NCBI GenBank assembly: GCA_017163975.1
Contig: JAFFSR010000249.1
Location: forward strand, 4,091,001 to 4,155,000
Direction: 5' to 3'
Origin: Anastatus disparis
Taxonomy: Eukaryota > Arthropoda > Insecta > Hymenoptera > Eupelmidae
DNA: 64,000 nt
The notes under the pieces were generated by a model, which saw nothing but the letters and a program-made list of their open reading frames with translations, did no database searches and was not told where the DNA came from. Below, piece by piece: positions 53,161 through 64,000 of this stretch. The number at the start of each line of letters is the position of its first letter. Within the stretch, counting starts at the first letter, position 1. Position numbers and translations under genes: made by a program.

Positions 53161-54530
53161 AATAAAGTTTCTGAAACCAGCTATTTGGAAAAAATCATTA
53201 GGTAAAAGTGATTGCTACACTTGCGTGACAAATGTAAGTGGGGTAAATAAAGTGCGACCAGATAAAATATTGTATGCAACAGTTTCTAGTGTCGTTCGTC
53301 CGCAGAAGCAAATAGTCGAAAGTTTGATAGACGAGGCTTCACGAGACAGCTTTATACAAGGAATGGATAGAATGCTAGTGCATTGTGGTACAGAAGAAGA
53401 CGTAGAAAATCTTAACGATCATACAGACGACGATACTGACGAAAATGAATCATTGAGGAAAGCAGAAAGTAAATCCGTCGAAAGTGAAGAAGAACTGTCT
53501 TTGGACAGTGATAAGGAATATGTTCCCATTAGTAAAGAGAAAAGCTAAAAAAAGATCTCTCAAGCTCAACTTAATGACATGTTTAGGAATGCTGGATTAG
53601 CAAAAGATGCAGCTGAATTAATGGCTTTTCAATTAAAGTCTTTAAATGTATTAGAAAAGGACGTAAAAGTTACATTTTATCGAAACCGAAAAGAAGCGTT
53701 TCGATCATACTTCTATAGCGAATGTGATCTAGTGTATTGCACCGATGTACGAAGACTTATTAATGAGTTTAAACCAAATTTATACAAGGCAGAAGAGTGG
53801 AGGTTATTCATCGATTCATCTAAGCGAAGCTTGAAGGCAGTTCTTCTTCACAATACGAACGAGTATGCTCCGTTACCATTAGCTCATTCAACTGTACTCA
53901 AAGAAGAATACTGTAACATAGAAAACGTTTTAAATAAAATAAAGTATAGTAAGCATGAATAATTAATTTGCGGAGACCTGAAAATATTGTCAATGATACT
54001 AGGTCAACAATCAGGTTTTACCAAGTACCCATGCTATTTATGCATGTTCGACAGTCAAGATAGAGCAAAACACTATAATACAAAAGTGTGACCAGCAAGG
54101 CCATCACTCACTCCAGGTTCCAGCAATGTCATTAATTGCCCTCTTGTCGATCCTAGTAAAATCCTTTTACCGCTTTTACATATTAAATAAGGGCTAATGA
54201 AACAATTTGTTAAAGCTCTCGATGAAGAAGGGCGATGCTGTAAATACTTAGAAATCGTAGAAAATATGGTACAAAATTTCAAAAAATCAGGCTGCTTAAT
54301 GAATTTGAAACTCCACTTTCTCGATTCGCACATTGATGAATTTCCGCCAGTCCCAGGTGACTACAGTGAAGAGCATAGTAAAATATTTCATTAGGATATG
54401 GAGGAATTTGAACGTAGATGGCAAGGAAAATGTAGCGTAAACATGATGGCGGACTATTGCTGGATGCTAAAAAGAGAAGTACAACCTAATAAGCAAAAGA
54501 GAGGTAGAGATCCTTAGCATAGGTCGTTCG
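53161..54530 (+). pseudogene. Arthropod multi-copy transposase-like protein (FIDSSK...LKAVLLHN family)
   Basis: In order: SDCYTCVTNVSGVNKVRPDK and YATVSSVVRP; an acidic linker (to 53548); a second frame QLNDMFRNAGLAKDAAELMA, VTFYRNRKEAF, EWRLFIDSSKRSLKAVLLHN and EYAPLPLAHS; a stop; ICGDLKILSMILGQQSGFTK and CYLCMFDSQDRAKHY; LVDPSKILLPLLHIK; GLMKQFVKALDEEG; then FKKSGCLMNLKLHFLDSHID, SEEHSKIFH and MADYCWMLKREVQP. I recall many near-identical uncharacterised proteins in arthropod genomes. The acids in FIDSS, CGDLK and SEEH would fit an RNase H-type DDE triad (my inference). Between VKALDEEGRCCKYL and EIVENMVQNF about 80-100 residues of the usual length appear to be deleted. At least three stops are present. 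Confidence 0.68.
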
Positions 54531-54599
54531 AAGACAAGCGTAAGTCAATTTAGTTATTGTGCAAATCGACTTTTGACTAGTATTTTGAGGTTATCTTAA

Positions 54600-54700
54600 A
54601 AATTAGGCGGTCGACTCACTTTTTCCATAACGAATTCGGATTCAGCAGGCCAAAATGCATAAAAATAAACAATTCCTATGTTTAACCGACTTCAAAAAGG
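54600..54700 (+). repeat. Direct repeat partner of 56435-56515
   Basis: AATTAGGCGGTCGACTC, CGGATTCAGCAGGCCAAAAT and AAACAATTCCTAT occur here and at 56435-56515 with the same spacing. Just after it, AACCGACTTCAAAAAGGAGG opens the segment that also ends the palindrome at 55382-56354. Confidence 0.8.
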
Positions 54701-54918
54701 AGGAGGTTCTCTTTTTTTTTATGTCTGTTACCTCATAACTCCGTCATTTCTTAACCGATTCGAAAAAACTTTTTCTTATCTGATAGAGAATGTCTGCAGA
54801 AAGGTCCCATACGTGTCCTATAATTATTGGGCCAATATTCGGTTTGTATGACCGAATTATCAAATTAAGAAAAAAACCGGGTGTTTTGTTTTCTCATTTA
54901 CCTCCCTTATACTTCGCC

Positions 54919-55112
<194 letters not shown>

Positions 55113-55381
55113 ATGCAGGTGTACTAATGCATGCGTTATGAATTAATAATGAAAGTTTAATGTAATTAGTGGGTCTACCTATATTTGCGTTTTTAGTAAG
55201 GGGATTCACTAGAAGATAGAAAATAAAAATTTTGTAACAAAAACAAACAATTTAAAAAATTTTTAATAAATAAAAACCGACTTTAAAAGTATGGAATAAA
55301 AACAAAATTTTTTACAAAAAATAAGATTTTAAAAACATTGCACTAAAAAATGACAAATAAAAAAATTTTAATAAAAAAAAA
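55113..55381. other. AT-rich spacer with CCGACTT motifs
   Basis: AAAAACCGACTTTAAAAG at about 55275 and AAACCGACTTCAAAAAATGC at about 55380 share the start of the adjoining palindrome. No gene. Confidence 0.45.
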
Positions 55382-56354
55382 ACCGACTTCAAAAAATGCA
55401 CTGAAAAGTAACAAATAATTTATTATCTTTAGAAATCATACAAATAATTGGTAAAATACAATTTTAGAAGTCGGCGTCTAATTCTAATTTTGTGGTGCGT
55501 AAGCAGAACGACTTACTAGGAGAGTATCTCAAACTTTGTGATAAGTTTCCAAATGTCAAAATATGAAAAGAAATAGAATTTTAGACACCAACGCTCAATA
55601 TTTCCCTAGTTATAGGCAATTAAAGAAAATCACTAAAAAAGTTACTAGATTTTTAATCGCATATAGTTCCTCAGCATTGATAGCTAGAAGCTTGAAACTT
55701 TTTTTAAATGAAAGCTGAGCTCAAATTCTTTCGAATTAGTAGTTATAGCATGTCAAAATATTTTTTTTTCCCAAAGTTATAGCGTGATAAACATTGGACC
55801 CGATTTTTCTTTTTAAAACATTAATTAATAAAAAAAGCTGAAATTAAGTCTAATGTTTATCACGCTATAACTTTGGGAAAAAATAATAATTTGACATGCT
55901 ATAGCTGCTAATTTGAAAGAATTTGAGCTCAGCTTTCATTTAAAAAAAGTTTTCAGCTTCTAGCTATCAATGCTGAGGAACTATATGCGATTAAAAATCT
56001 AGTAACTTTTTTAGTGATTTTCTTTAATTGCCTATAACTAGGGAAATATTGAGCGTTGGTGTCTAAAATTCTATTTCTTTTCATATTTTGACATTTGGAA
56101 ATTTATCACAAAGTTTGAGAAAAATCCGTTATTCGGAGATGTGATACTCTCCTAGTTAGTCCATTTTTTCAAAAATAACTTTCACATTCATTGTTCAAAA
56201 ATAACGTTTACATTCATTGTTAAAAAATAACGTTTACATTCATTGAGGAATTAGACGCCGACTTCTAAAATTGTATTTTACCAATTATCTGTATGATTTC
56301 TAAAGATAATAAATTATTTGTTACTTTTTAGTGCATTTTTTGAAGTCGGTTTTT
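55382..56354. mobile_element. ~970-bp near-perfect palindrome (foldback element)
   Basis: The ends ACCGACTTCAAAAAATGCAC and GTGCATTTTTTGAAGTCGGT face each other. Arms of about 420-480 bp are nearly identical in reverse (TAGTTCCTCAGCATTGATAG against CTATCAATGCTGAGGAACTA; TATAGCGTGATAAACATTGG against CTAATGTTTATCACGCTATA). The loop is only about 60 bp (55795-55855). Differences are concentrated near 55495-55545 and 56110-56220, where the right arm has two extra tandem AAAAATAACGTTTACATTCATTG-type units. No ORF. Confidence 0.9.
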
Positions 56355-56434
56355 TTTTGTTAAAAATTTTTTTTTCTTCTCATGTTTCTCTACGGAAACA
56401 CGGTTTTTTGACAGTTTTTCAGGTTATGTTCAAA

Positions 56435-56660
56435 ATTAGGCGGTCGACTCTCTTTTTCCAGAACAAATTCGGATTCAGCAGGCCAAAATGCATAAAAATA
56501 AACAATTCCTATTTTTTCTTCTCATGTTTTCCTACAGAAACACGGGTTTTTGATAGTTTTTTGAAGTTATGTTTAAAATATGCGGCCAATTTTGGACGCC
56601 GGATTCAGATTCAGCGGGAAAAAATACAAAAGAAAAGTATAGTATTTATCCCAGAACCAC
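56435..56660 (+). repeat. Direct repeat of 54600, with a second internal near-repeat
   Basis: 56435-56515 matches 54600-54680. The following stretch (TTCTTCTCATGTTTTCC..., ACACGGGTTTTTGATAG, GGATTCAGATTCAGCGGG) repeats the 56370-56480 block once more with divergence. The unit appears to be about 130-140 bp. The 127-codon ORF over it is a by-product. Confidence 0.6.
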
Positions 56661-56974
56661 TAACTTTTTTTTGTGGGCCTGTGATATTTAAATTGGCATA
56701 ACCAAATTTTTTTTTCGTATATTTAGAAGAAAATATGTGAAAAGAGGTGTCTAGACATATTATAAATTTTCAATTAAATTTTCCGATGAATTCGGATACA
56801 ATAATTAAAAAATTAACGGACTTGCCAGTAAACAAAATAAAAATTTAAGTTCAATTAATAAAAGAGTGTGTCTAAGCGGCGAGAAAGCGTATGCTAATCT
56901 CTGTTTATAAATTCTCTCGGCGTACGCTGAAATTTTGTATAAACAGGGGGGTTATTCGCTAACTTTTTAACAAT

Positions 56975-57894
56975 AATGATTGACTTAACGTTTCGACGTC
57001 GAAAAGCATTAAGGACTCTACTCTTTTAAGTAATCGATAAACACATATGAAAAAATGTTTTAGTTTATTATTAAATCTTTTACAACAGACATTTACAACA
57101 TAAATATTCAAAATTAAAATAATTTCAAATAATTATTACATCAAAATTAACATGATTACAAAAAAAATTGTTTAAGTTTTTGACATATTTATACGCAAAT
57201 AAATTATAATTTTACTAGTTTTTTTGTAGATTTATATTAGATCTTATATTCTCCACACATTCAGAATCTCGATTTCAAATGGACAGTTGATTGGGACATT
57301 ATGAAAACTTAAGTAATATTTTATAACTTGTTTAATTTTATATGCTAATAATTATATATCCAAAATAATAATTAGAAAAAATATCATGGTCCATTCATTT
57401 TAAATCCCAATACAGAGAAAAAAGGAATTCTAACAGTATTTGCCTTAAAACACACAACACGTAACATTCATATTAGAAATATATCTGTATTCATGTTTCT
57501 ATTATATATTCTTCTAACTCAACATTATCGAAGCCAACATTTTCATTTTAAAAGACGAAATTTTGAAAACCAATATTTTTAAGTTCTGCAGCAAACTTAA
57601 CAATTCAATGGAGAAACTGTAGTTGTTGCTATAGAATATAAAATGCAAATTTAGATTAATATATAATTTTATTAAAGAACGCATTTTATTGGTGATAAGA
57701 TAAGTTTATTTAAAACAATATTTATATTATTTTTTTGTTTGTTTTTATTAAAGTACATATAAGTCACTTAAAAACCTGCAGATCCAATTGAATTTTAAAT
57801 TATACATAATTTATCATTTAATCATGTATGATTACAAATAATTTTTATGATCACTAATGTAAATAATAATAAAATAATGTTCCCTTTATATATA
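56975..57894. other. AT-rich interior of the 5.3-kb element
   Basis: No ORF, RNA or repeat is supported. Confidence 0.35.
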
Positions 57895-58106
57895 GGTATA
57901 TACATACACTGACAGAAAAGATATCTCGATCCTCTTGGATATAACTTGTCTGACTTGGATATAACTTATAACTAAATCTGTGAAGCAAGAAATTAATTTA
58001 AACATCTAGTTACCTACATCTAAGAAATTATTTTTCCATTTGAATGATCACATCAAATCGGAGTAATTCTTTTGCTTCTAGAAATCTTTTCTGTCAATGT
58101 ATATAC
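57895..58106. mobile_element. MITE with GACAGAAAAGAT termini
   Basis: CACTGACAGAAAAGATATCTC at about 57907 pairs with AGAAATCTTTTCTGTCAATG ending at about 58100, inside TATATACAT-like flanks. Two GGATATAACTTGTCTGACTT-like pieces repeat inside. Length is about 210 bp. Confidence 0.65.
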
Positions 58107-58354
58107 ATATGTTATGCATAATATAACGTTTTACAGTTTAACGTACGATTTACAACCAAGCTTCAAATTGGTTGTAAAATTTGTCGATAAAATCGACTTA
58201 GCGCTTCAGTTTAGAAGATTTTCGTCGTTACGTCAACATGATCTCTGGTAACGTTCGCGATATTCGATAGTATTTGCTGAAAAATTATTACTGCGCATGC
58301 GCGCGTCGGCGTTAAGCTCGCCGTTAAAGGTTACGGTATTACTGAATAAGCCCC

Positions 58355-58535
58355 CAGGCATCAGCGCACGGTGCACTAGCGTACGTTAGATTTAGCGCAT
58401 GCTAAATTTAGTATACACAAGAGATTAGCGCACTTTGCATTAACGTACGATAAATTTAGCGCTTATTAGATTAGCGTACGCTAGATTTAGTATACACAAG
58501 AGATTAGCGTACGTTGCATTAGCGTACCATTGTGG
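58355..58535. repeat. TTAGCGTACGCTAA-type palindrome array, inner
   Basis: Variants of (T)TAGCG(T/C)ACG(C/T)TA lie at about 58378, 58396, 58423, 58440, 58456, 58471, 58503 and 58519. The phrase TTTAGTATACACAAGAGATTAGCG occurs twice (about 58407 and 58484), a unit of about 77 bp. Confidence 0.75.
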
Positions 58536-58549
58536 CTAGATCGGACGGA

Positions 58550-59020
58550 GAACTCGCGCTTACGCAATGGTAGCTCTGCGCTCATTGGGCACCTGAGTAG
58601 CGCGAGCTTTGAAAGGACCTAGACATTAATAGGTCGATTGCCATTTATTTATTTTTTTTTAATTTTAATGTAATTAAATTTTAAAAATTATAAAATATAT
58701 TTATTAAAAATAAAAATAATTTTTAATAGTATTTTTTGTATAATTTACTATTAAAAAATAGTAAATTCTTATAGTGAAAAGATATGATGAATATTAAAAA
58801 ATTAATATAACACGTACAATTTTTTTTAAATCTATTAAATAGCAAAAATTATTATTACTCTAAAATTAGATTTTTTTAGAAAAACAATATAACTAAATAA
58901 AATTCTATGATATCTAAAACTTGAAAATTATAATTAATTTTAATCTTGAAATCTAATTATTTTGAATAACTGGGGGGGGGGGGGGCAGATGAGCATGTAT
59001 CATTTCACGCCAGACTTTGC
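58550..59020. other. AT-rich interval with a G14 run
   Basis: A run of 14 G occupies 58972-58985 in otherwise A/T-rich sequence. No gene is supported. Confidence 0.6.
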
Positions 59021-59028
59021 TTGAAGCA

Positions 59029-59098
59029 GTTTTGGTCTAGTGCGTAACGCACGCGCTTTTCTTTTTAGGTGCGCGGGTTCAACTCTCGGTCAGGACCA
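59029..59098 (+). ncRNA. tRNA-like SINE head
   Basis: The A-box-like TTTGGTCTAGTGCGTAACGC and B-box-like GCGGGTTCAACTC occur with a long variable stretch between them (CGCTTTTCTTTTTAGG), followed by a T9 run that could terminate pol III. It is not a regular tRNA fold. Confidence 0.5.
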
Positions 59099-59337
59099 CT
59101 TTTTTTTTAATTTCTTTTATTGTTGTAATATTTCTTATTCTTTTTTTTTTATTTATAATTTTCATAGTCTCTATTTTTTTAATAATATTTAAATTGATTC
59201 TTCACGAGTAAATTAAGTACGCTCGTTTTTTTTTCAATAAAAATTTTTTTTGAATAAATTATTTTTTACATTTAATAATTAAAAATAATAATGAATAAAT
59301 AATTGTGATGTTTTAAATACCATAATTAAATTTTTTT

Positions 59338-59343
<6 letters not shown>

Positions 59344-59404
<61 letters not shown>
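59344..59404 (+). repeat. (TA)n microsatellite
   Basis: About 30 uninterrupted TA units directly adjoin the TA-flanked element at 59405, which probably inserted into it. TA continues on the other side at 60343-60352. Confidence 0.95.
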
Positions 59405-59406
<2 letters not shown>

Positions 59407-60342
59407 CTGGTAGAAAATTAACCAGCTCGGCTGGTTAGCTTATTAACAGTTAGCTAGATTCATTAACTAAGAAAATAAGTATTTCATTGTCAACTTATAG
59501 CTGACAACTCGTTAACTAAAAGTAAAATGTTATGGTAATATAGTTTGAAGCTTTGCGCATGCGCGTGAACGATTATAGTAACTATTATGCTGTCTCTCTC
59601 CTTTTTCTATATAACCGTTAAGAGAGAAAGAGATGGTAAAAGCGAGCAATTCTTTAATATAGTAAAACTTGTTTCTCTCCCTCTCTCTCTTTTTCTTATG
59701 TAGTCTTTGAGAAGTAGAAAGAGAGAGATAGTCAAAACGACTTTAATTCGTTGTAAACGCGTTCCGGTTGAGATTTGATTTTATTCTTGTGTTTAACACT
59801 TATTTAATTATTGCTTATTTTATTTATATGAATTATAATCACGGGAATATATTGTGTTGTGTATGTAAGAGAACAGTGCGTAGATTTTTTTTTATTTATG
59901 AATTATCATCACAAGATACTAGTGTCATATACGTAGCAGAAAAAAAGTGTCACTCGCGCACGTACACAATCTAAAAAAAAGATGCACGCGGTCCTACGCG
60001 AGAGCGAACTAGTACCGCTTTTAAAATTATTATTAACTAAACGATTTATTATTTGTTTTTCATAGTGAATTTGCTGCCCGGTATGAAAAAAGTCGTATAT
60101 TCTCCTCGGGAGAAAATCGGATTATCGCTGCCCGCATATTTTCCGCTCTCGCTATATTTCACTTTCTCCAATTTTTATTTAATATATATAAATATATGTT
60201 ATTAGTTAATTTCTTGATAGAAGATAGCTAAGAGGGTGAGAATATTGGCGAGGTTTCTGGCTAAGAGGTTAGCTAATATTAAGTTATTTTGTTTAATATT
60301 AGCTAACATCTAGCTGCAAACTATTTTAAAATTCTACCAGGG
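59405..60342. mobile_element. TA-target TIR element, 938 bp
   Basis: CCCTGGTAGAA at 59405 and TTCTACCAGGG ending at 60342 are perfect 11-bp termini bounded by TA on each side. Subterminal TTAGCTAA-like words recur near both ends (GGTTAGCTTATTAACAG; ATATTAGCTAACATC). The ORF at 59768 (68 codons) shows no transposase motif. It is a Tc1/mariner-like or related non-autonomous element. Confidence 0.78.
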
Positions 60343-61940
60343 TATATATATATTTAAAAATCTTTAATTTGAGAGGTATAACGTTAACGTAGAATAATTT
60401 TGCTAGAATTGGCCCAGTGTTGAACGTGGGCAAAAAATTTTTGAAATTTTTTCTTTCTTTCGGACTATATCATATGTGTTAATTTATTATGTGGTGTACC
60501 TTTTATAGATTTAAGGAATGACTGTATTTATTGGCGTGATTGTAGAATGTGTGTGCATAGAGAGAATAATTATATTTTTATTAGCTTGACTTGTATATTC
60601 TGCGATTTTAATTAACTGTATACTGCTGATATTCCGACTGCGCTCTTTACACGCTTGATTTTATGTAATTCTTTTGACTGATAGATATTTGAGACTGATT
60701 TTTAATTATATTATTTATACTCTTTGCGTGTATTTATTTGTATTAACTGTGATATCACTTTTATTTAATTTATTGACTTATTATTACAGTATTATTATCT
60801 CTATTATGTTTTATGACTGTGATATCATACTGCACTTTTTTATTTTTATATATACAAGGCTATTTCAAGTATTTTATGTATTTTATCTTTATTTGTAATT
60901 TTACACGCTCTCTTTGTAATTATAATACAAAATAAAACAATATTTAATCTAATCTAATCTTTTAGCCCTATAAATATAAGTTTAATATAGATATTCTTGA
61001 ATCAAACCATCAGCATTTGAAAGAGCTCTAAAAAAACCTTTCAAACCCATCTGTTTAAAATTTTTTTCATACGCTTTTTAATAGTACAGTGAAACTTTTT
61101 ATATTTTACCTCGACTGATTAGGGTGGGCAACTTCGTATGAGCGGGAGTGTATGTGTCTTTGGGTCATTGGTTTTATATTTAACTAAAGAAATAATTTCA
61201 AAAATAATTTCAAAAAATATCTCAAAAATTTTTTGCTTGCGAATTTGTTGACATGCTGATAAACTCTTTTGCGTGCAAAAGTTTTCTAGATCGACACTTT
61301 TGCCTGCAACTGCGTTATACTGCCTTTTACATGCGAATGCGTTGGAAAATTTTTTTCCGTACGCGAAATTACGGGAAAATTTTATTCGTGAACGTTAAAG
61401 TTTTCCGAGCTTCGCGTACGCAAAATGGATGGATTGTCTTCTTCAGGATGGGGATAAGGAGAAAGTGATTTCGCGTACGCGAAGCCGTCTTCGCATACGG
61501 TACAAAACATCGCCGAGACAAACTCAAATCTTTAATCAACTTCTTAACTCGCTAATTAAAAAACAAAAATCATATTTATTATAAATGTTATCATGGAAAT
61601 GATTTTTCAAATAATTAAATCATGTATTCATATATTTGAGATAATATGGTTCATGCACAAAAAAATAATAATAAAATTTGATACACAGTATATATTTAGT
61701 TATTTACAAGATGAAAAAAACATCTATTGTATAAAATATATTTTTTGTGCATCTAAAATTTATGTGATTAGGTACTTTTATATATACGTCCTTGGACGAG
61801 ATTTTAAAGTTAAGATTTATATTATTGATATTTCTAAAGTCGAGATTTTTCGTAAAGAATCCATCTATATTAATGAAAAAGAAAACTCTTCACATAAAAT
61901 ATAGAAAAGCATAAGTTAATTTGTTATAAAATAACTTTTA
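60343..61940. other. AT-rich interior with CGCGTACGCG words
   Basis: No gene is supported. Between 61350 and 61500, TTCGCGTACGCGAA-like palindromes occur about five times (TACGCGAAATTACGGG, CTTCGCGTACGCAAAA, TTTCGCGTACGCGAAGCC, CTTCGCATACGG). This is a second palindrome family distinct from TTAGCGTACGCTAA. Confidence 0.5.
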
Positions 61941-61944
61941 TTAT

Positions 61945-62125
61945 AACAGCAAGCGATAAATCTAGCGTACGCTAATTTAACGTGCGCTAATCTCTTGTGT
62001 AAACTAAATCTAGCGTGCGCTAAATCTACCGTACACTAATCTAGCGTAGGCTAATGTCTGTTTATGCAAAATTTTAGCACACGCTAAAAAGTTATAAACA
62101 GAGATTAGCGTACGCTTGCTCGCCG
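61945..62125. repeat. TTAGCGTACGCTAA-type palindrome array, right end
   Basis: CTAGCGTACGCTAAT, ACGTGCGCTAATC, CTAGCGTGCGCTAAATC, CTAGCGTAGGCTAAT, TTAGCACACGCTAA and TTAGCGTACGCTTG lie in succession at 14-40-bp spacing, ending in the right TIR. CTCTTGTGTAAACTAAATC is the complement of the phrase in the inner array. Confidence 0.78.
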
Positions 62126-62137
62126 CCTAAACACACT

Positions 62138-62985
62138 AAAAAAAATCATTTTTGAAAATTTTTTTTGTCATGATCTTATTGAAAAAAATTTTACCATCGA
62201 CAAAAATAAATTTTTTTTTTAAATAACTCATTTAAATATTGACTTATTCTTAGCCCAAAACAAACATTTTTTATATTTGGAGTTTTTCATAGAAGCTCAT
62301 AGATTCTTAGATAATCAAACTTTATAACGAAAATTAACATGATTTCTGGTTAGCTTAATCAAAATAGATCATATATATAGCTCTCATTCTGAAAAAGAGT
62401 CAAATATGCATCTTTGATACCGTTTTATTACAACCCGTTGACTCCTTAAAAAATAATACAATTTTTTTTGCAAAAAGAAAAGAATTTAAAAAAACTGGTG
62501 TGGCAGTCTTTGGGACTGGCTGACAGAAGTGTAACTTCTTTACGAAATTATAAAACTCATAAATGTTTATTTAAGTTCTATCACTGTTTTATTTGATTTT
62601 AAAATAATTTTAATACTAAATAATTATAAAATGAAATAAAACTAAATTAAAATAATTTAATTTATTTAAGGAATGAATTTTTTTCTAATTTTAAATGAGA
62701 TGGTGTATAAAATTTTTGTTAATAATATTTATTTTACAAAAATACAATTTAAAAAATGTAGGGAAGAGAGGGGTTCACCATAAAACATTATAGAGAAAGA
62801 AAGAAAAACAGAAAACGAGTGCTATTGCTTTCTTTATTTATTCAGATCAGATTCAGATATTTGTATTGCATATATAGTATACATGTATACATATACTATA
62901 TCTGTGCGTTTGACATCAAGTCAGTTTCGCCAATTTTCCTTTATACGTTATTTAGCCTTGAGTTACATATAGGAGACGCGGACGC
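62138..62985. other. Unassigned AT-rich sequence
   Basis: I see no supported gene or repeat. TATAGTATACATGTATACATATACTATA at about 62872 (quoted here only as a near-perfect 28-bp palindrome of ATAC/GTAT words) is probably part of simple TA-type sequence. Confidence 0.4.
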
Positions 62986-62986
62986 T

Positions 62987-62989
<3 letters not shown>

Positions 62990-63048
<59 letters not shown>
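62990..63048 (+). repeat. (TA)n microsatellite
   Basis: About 29 TA units, pure. Confidence 0.95.
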
Positions 63049-63051
<3 letters not shown>

Positions 63052-63322
63052 TTCCGTTTCATTAGTTCCGTTGCATGTGCCATCATGAAATCAATTTACT
63101 CCCGTATAATTTTTTTATACGGCTCTTATGGGAAGTGTATACCGTCGGTAAAGAAGTTTCACTTCAAAAATTTTTTTTTTAACTGTAGTAAACTCAAATT
63201 TTTATTATTTTTATTCAAACCAACGGAAAAATGGCATTTCTTTGCTTTTCAAAACATCCTTTCATTTTTTACTTAAATTTTTTTTTTCCAGAAACTTATG
63301 CCCGCCATTGTGTATGTATATG

Positions 63323-64000
63323 CAGGGTGTCCCAAAAGTATGGACACACCTGAATATCTTGGAAAATAAGGGAGCTAGAAAAATAAGTTAAGTTAAATGT
63401 TTTGGGAAATCAAACGGTGCATCTGTTGGTGACCTTGTCGTTAACTTTGAACTTCATCTTCAAGGTCATTTTAAGGTCACAATGATTTTTTTTTAATGTG
63501 AACCTTTATTTTTTAGACCAAATTCTGAAAGGGCGGAAAATTTTACATCCAAAACGATAGCTTTTATTTTTTTTATTGACCTTCGAAATGTAAAATAAAG
63601 GTTAAACGTTTTAAAATCGTCTAAAAGCCGTTTTCTTCTAACTTTTTAGGATTTATGGACAAATGAATATAAAATTGGATTTTGGAGCCATAGACCTTGT
63701 GAATCTTGACCTTGAAGCTAGTTTTCTAGGTTATTCGAAGGTCAGAGCGTTTCTTTCCATGGAAACCCCTATTTCTGATACCAGTTTTGAAGACAGGGGA
63801 AAACATAACGCTAAAAATGAAATTTTAGAGTTTGTCGTTGTGACCTTGAAAAAGTAAATTAAAAGTTAAATATTCGACAAGCACTAGAAAGCTGTTGCTT
63901 TGAACGTGCTGAATTTACTTTTAGCGCTACTCAGAAACAACGACGTGAGCGTAACAAGTTCTGTTTGTTCGGGGTGCCTGATTAACATGATTGAGTCTCC
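63323..64000 (+). mobile_element. Mariner-like TIR element, left end, continues past the window
   Basis: CAGGGTGTCCCAAAAGTATG is a typical mariner/irritans-type terminus. CAAGGTCA, TGACCTTG and AAGGTCAC words recur (63430-63480 and 63700-63850), as in the element at 30277. No transposase is read up to the edge. The ORF at 63663 has no motif. Confidence 0.55.

Larger units (their letters stand above)
56865..62137. mobile_element. 5.3-kb TIR element with subterminal palindrome arrays
   Basis: The ends AGTGTGTCTAAGCGGCGAGA and (right, reverse complemented) AGTGTGTTTAGGCGGCGAGC begin inverted repeats of about 45 bp (about 91% identical). They continue with lower similarity for about 100 bp (CTAATCTCTGTTTATAA; AAATTTTG(T/C)ATAAACAG). 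Inside are the arrays at 58355-58530 and 61950-62125, a MITE (57895-58106), a tRNA-like sequence (59029-59098), a microsatellite and a TA-target element (59405-60342). No transposase ORF was found, so it is either non-autonomous or eroded. Confidence 0.6.

Noticed and set aside
63663..63857. 64-codon ORF near the right edge
   Set aside because: It lies inside a mariner-like element rich in AAGGTCA words, with no transposase motif.

Overview
This window looks like eukaryotic, animal, almost certainly insect nuclear DNA. It is strongly AT-rich, has no operon structure, and is packed with transposable elements in several layers. Spliceosomal introns are visible at 784-1342 and 10990-11070. The element families (Penelope, Ty3/Gypsy, Ty1/Copia, APE-type LINE, TTAA- and TA-target MITEs, tRNA-derived SINEs) fit an insect. 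Some gag and transposase signatures remind me of hymenopteran, perhaps parasitoid wasp, genomes, but that is recollection and the species is not determined. I see no convincing single-copy host gene.

Layout. 1-2.3 kb (minus): the 3' part of a two-exon uncharacterised multi-copy gene (copy 1), with one in-frame TAG. 2.9-4.2 kb: two terminal-inverted-repeat (TIR) elements. 5.1-6.7 kb: a broken Penelope-like element in two opposed pieces, with a hammerhead-like motif. 6.8-7.7 kb and 37.4-39.4 kb: two degraded copies (copies 2 and 3) of the copy 1 gene family. 9.8-11.7 kb (minus): a DDE_Tnp_4/SWIM transposase gene split by a TTAA MITE and a SINE, both with readable target duplications.

11.7-23.7 kb: a nested pair of Ty3/Gypsy elements on the minus strand. 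The outer element (A) has its gag cut in two (22996-23660 and below 13575) by a 9.4-kb inner element (B, 13576-22995). B has two related LTRs that carry covarying hairpin units. A's reverse transcriptase is itself interrupted by a piece of a non-LTR element.

24-31 kb: a gag/ORF1-like remnant and a series of foldback and TIR elements. 31.3-35.0 kb: a degraded LINE with ORF1, AP endonuclease and RT, bracketed by 75-bp inverted repeats. 35.3-36.5 kb: eight units of a degenerate ~160-bp tandem repeat.

40.8-48 kb: an ~150-bp AT-rich satellite hit by a young Copia element with nearly identical 340-bp LTRs, an AAAGT target duplication and a 1,266-codon ORF. The end of its RNase H domain is replaced by an exact copy of the DNA upstream of the 5' LTR. 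50-52.4 kb (minus): a second, decayed Copia. 52.5-54.5 kb: a LINE ORF1 fragment and a second transposase-like family. 54.9-56.4 kb: a CT microsatellite and a ~1-kb near-perfect palindrome. 56.9-62.1 kb: a 5.3-kb element bounded by ~45-bp TIRs, with arrays of a palindromic TTAGCGTACGCTAA motif. 63.3 kb to the end: the start of a mariner-like TIR element.

Almost all coding sequence here is retroelement or transposase. The only long uninterrupted ORF is the Copia polyprotein at 42890-46690.
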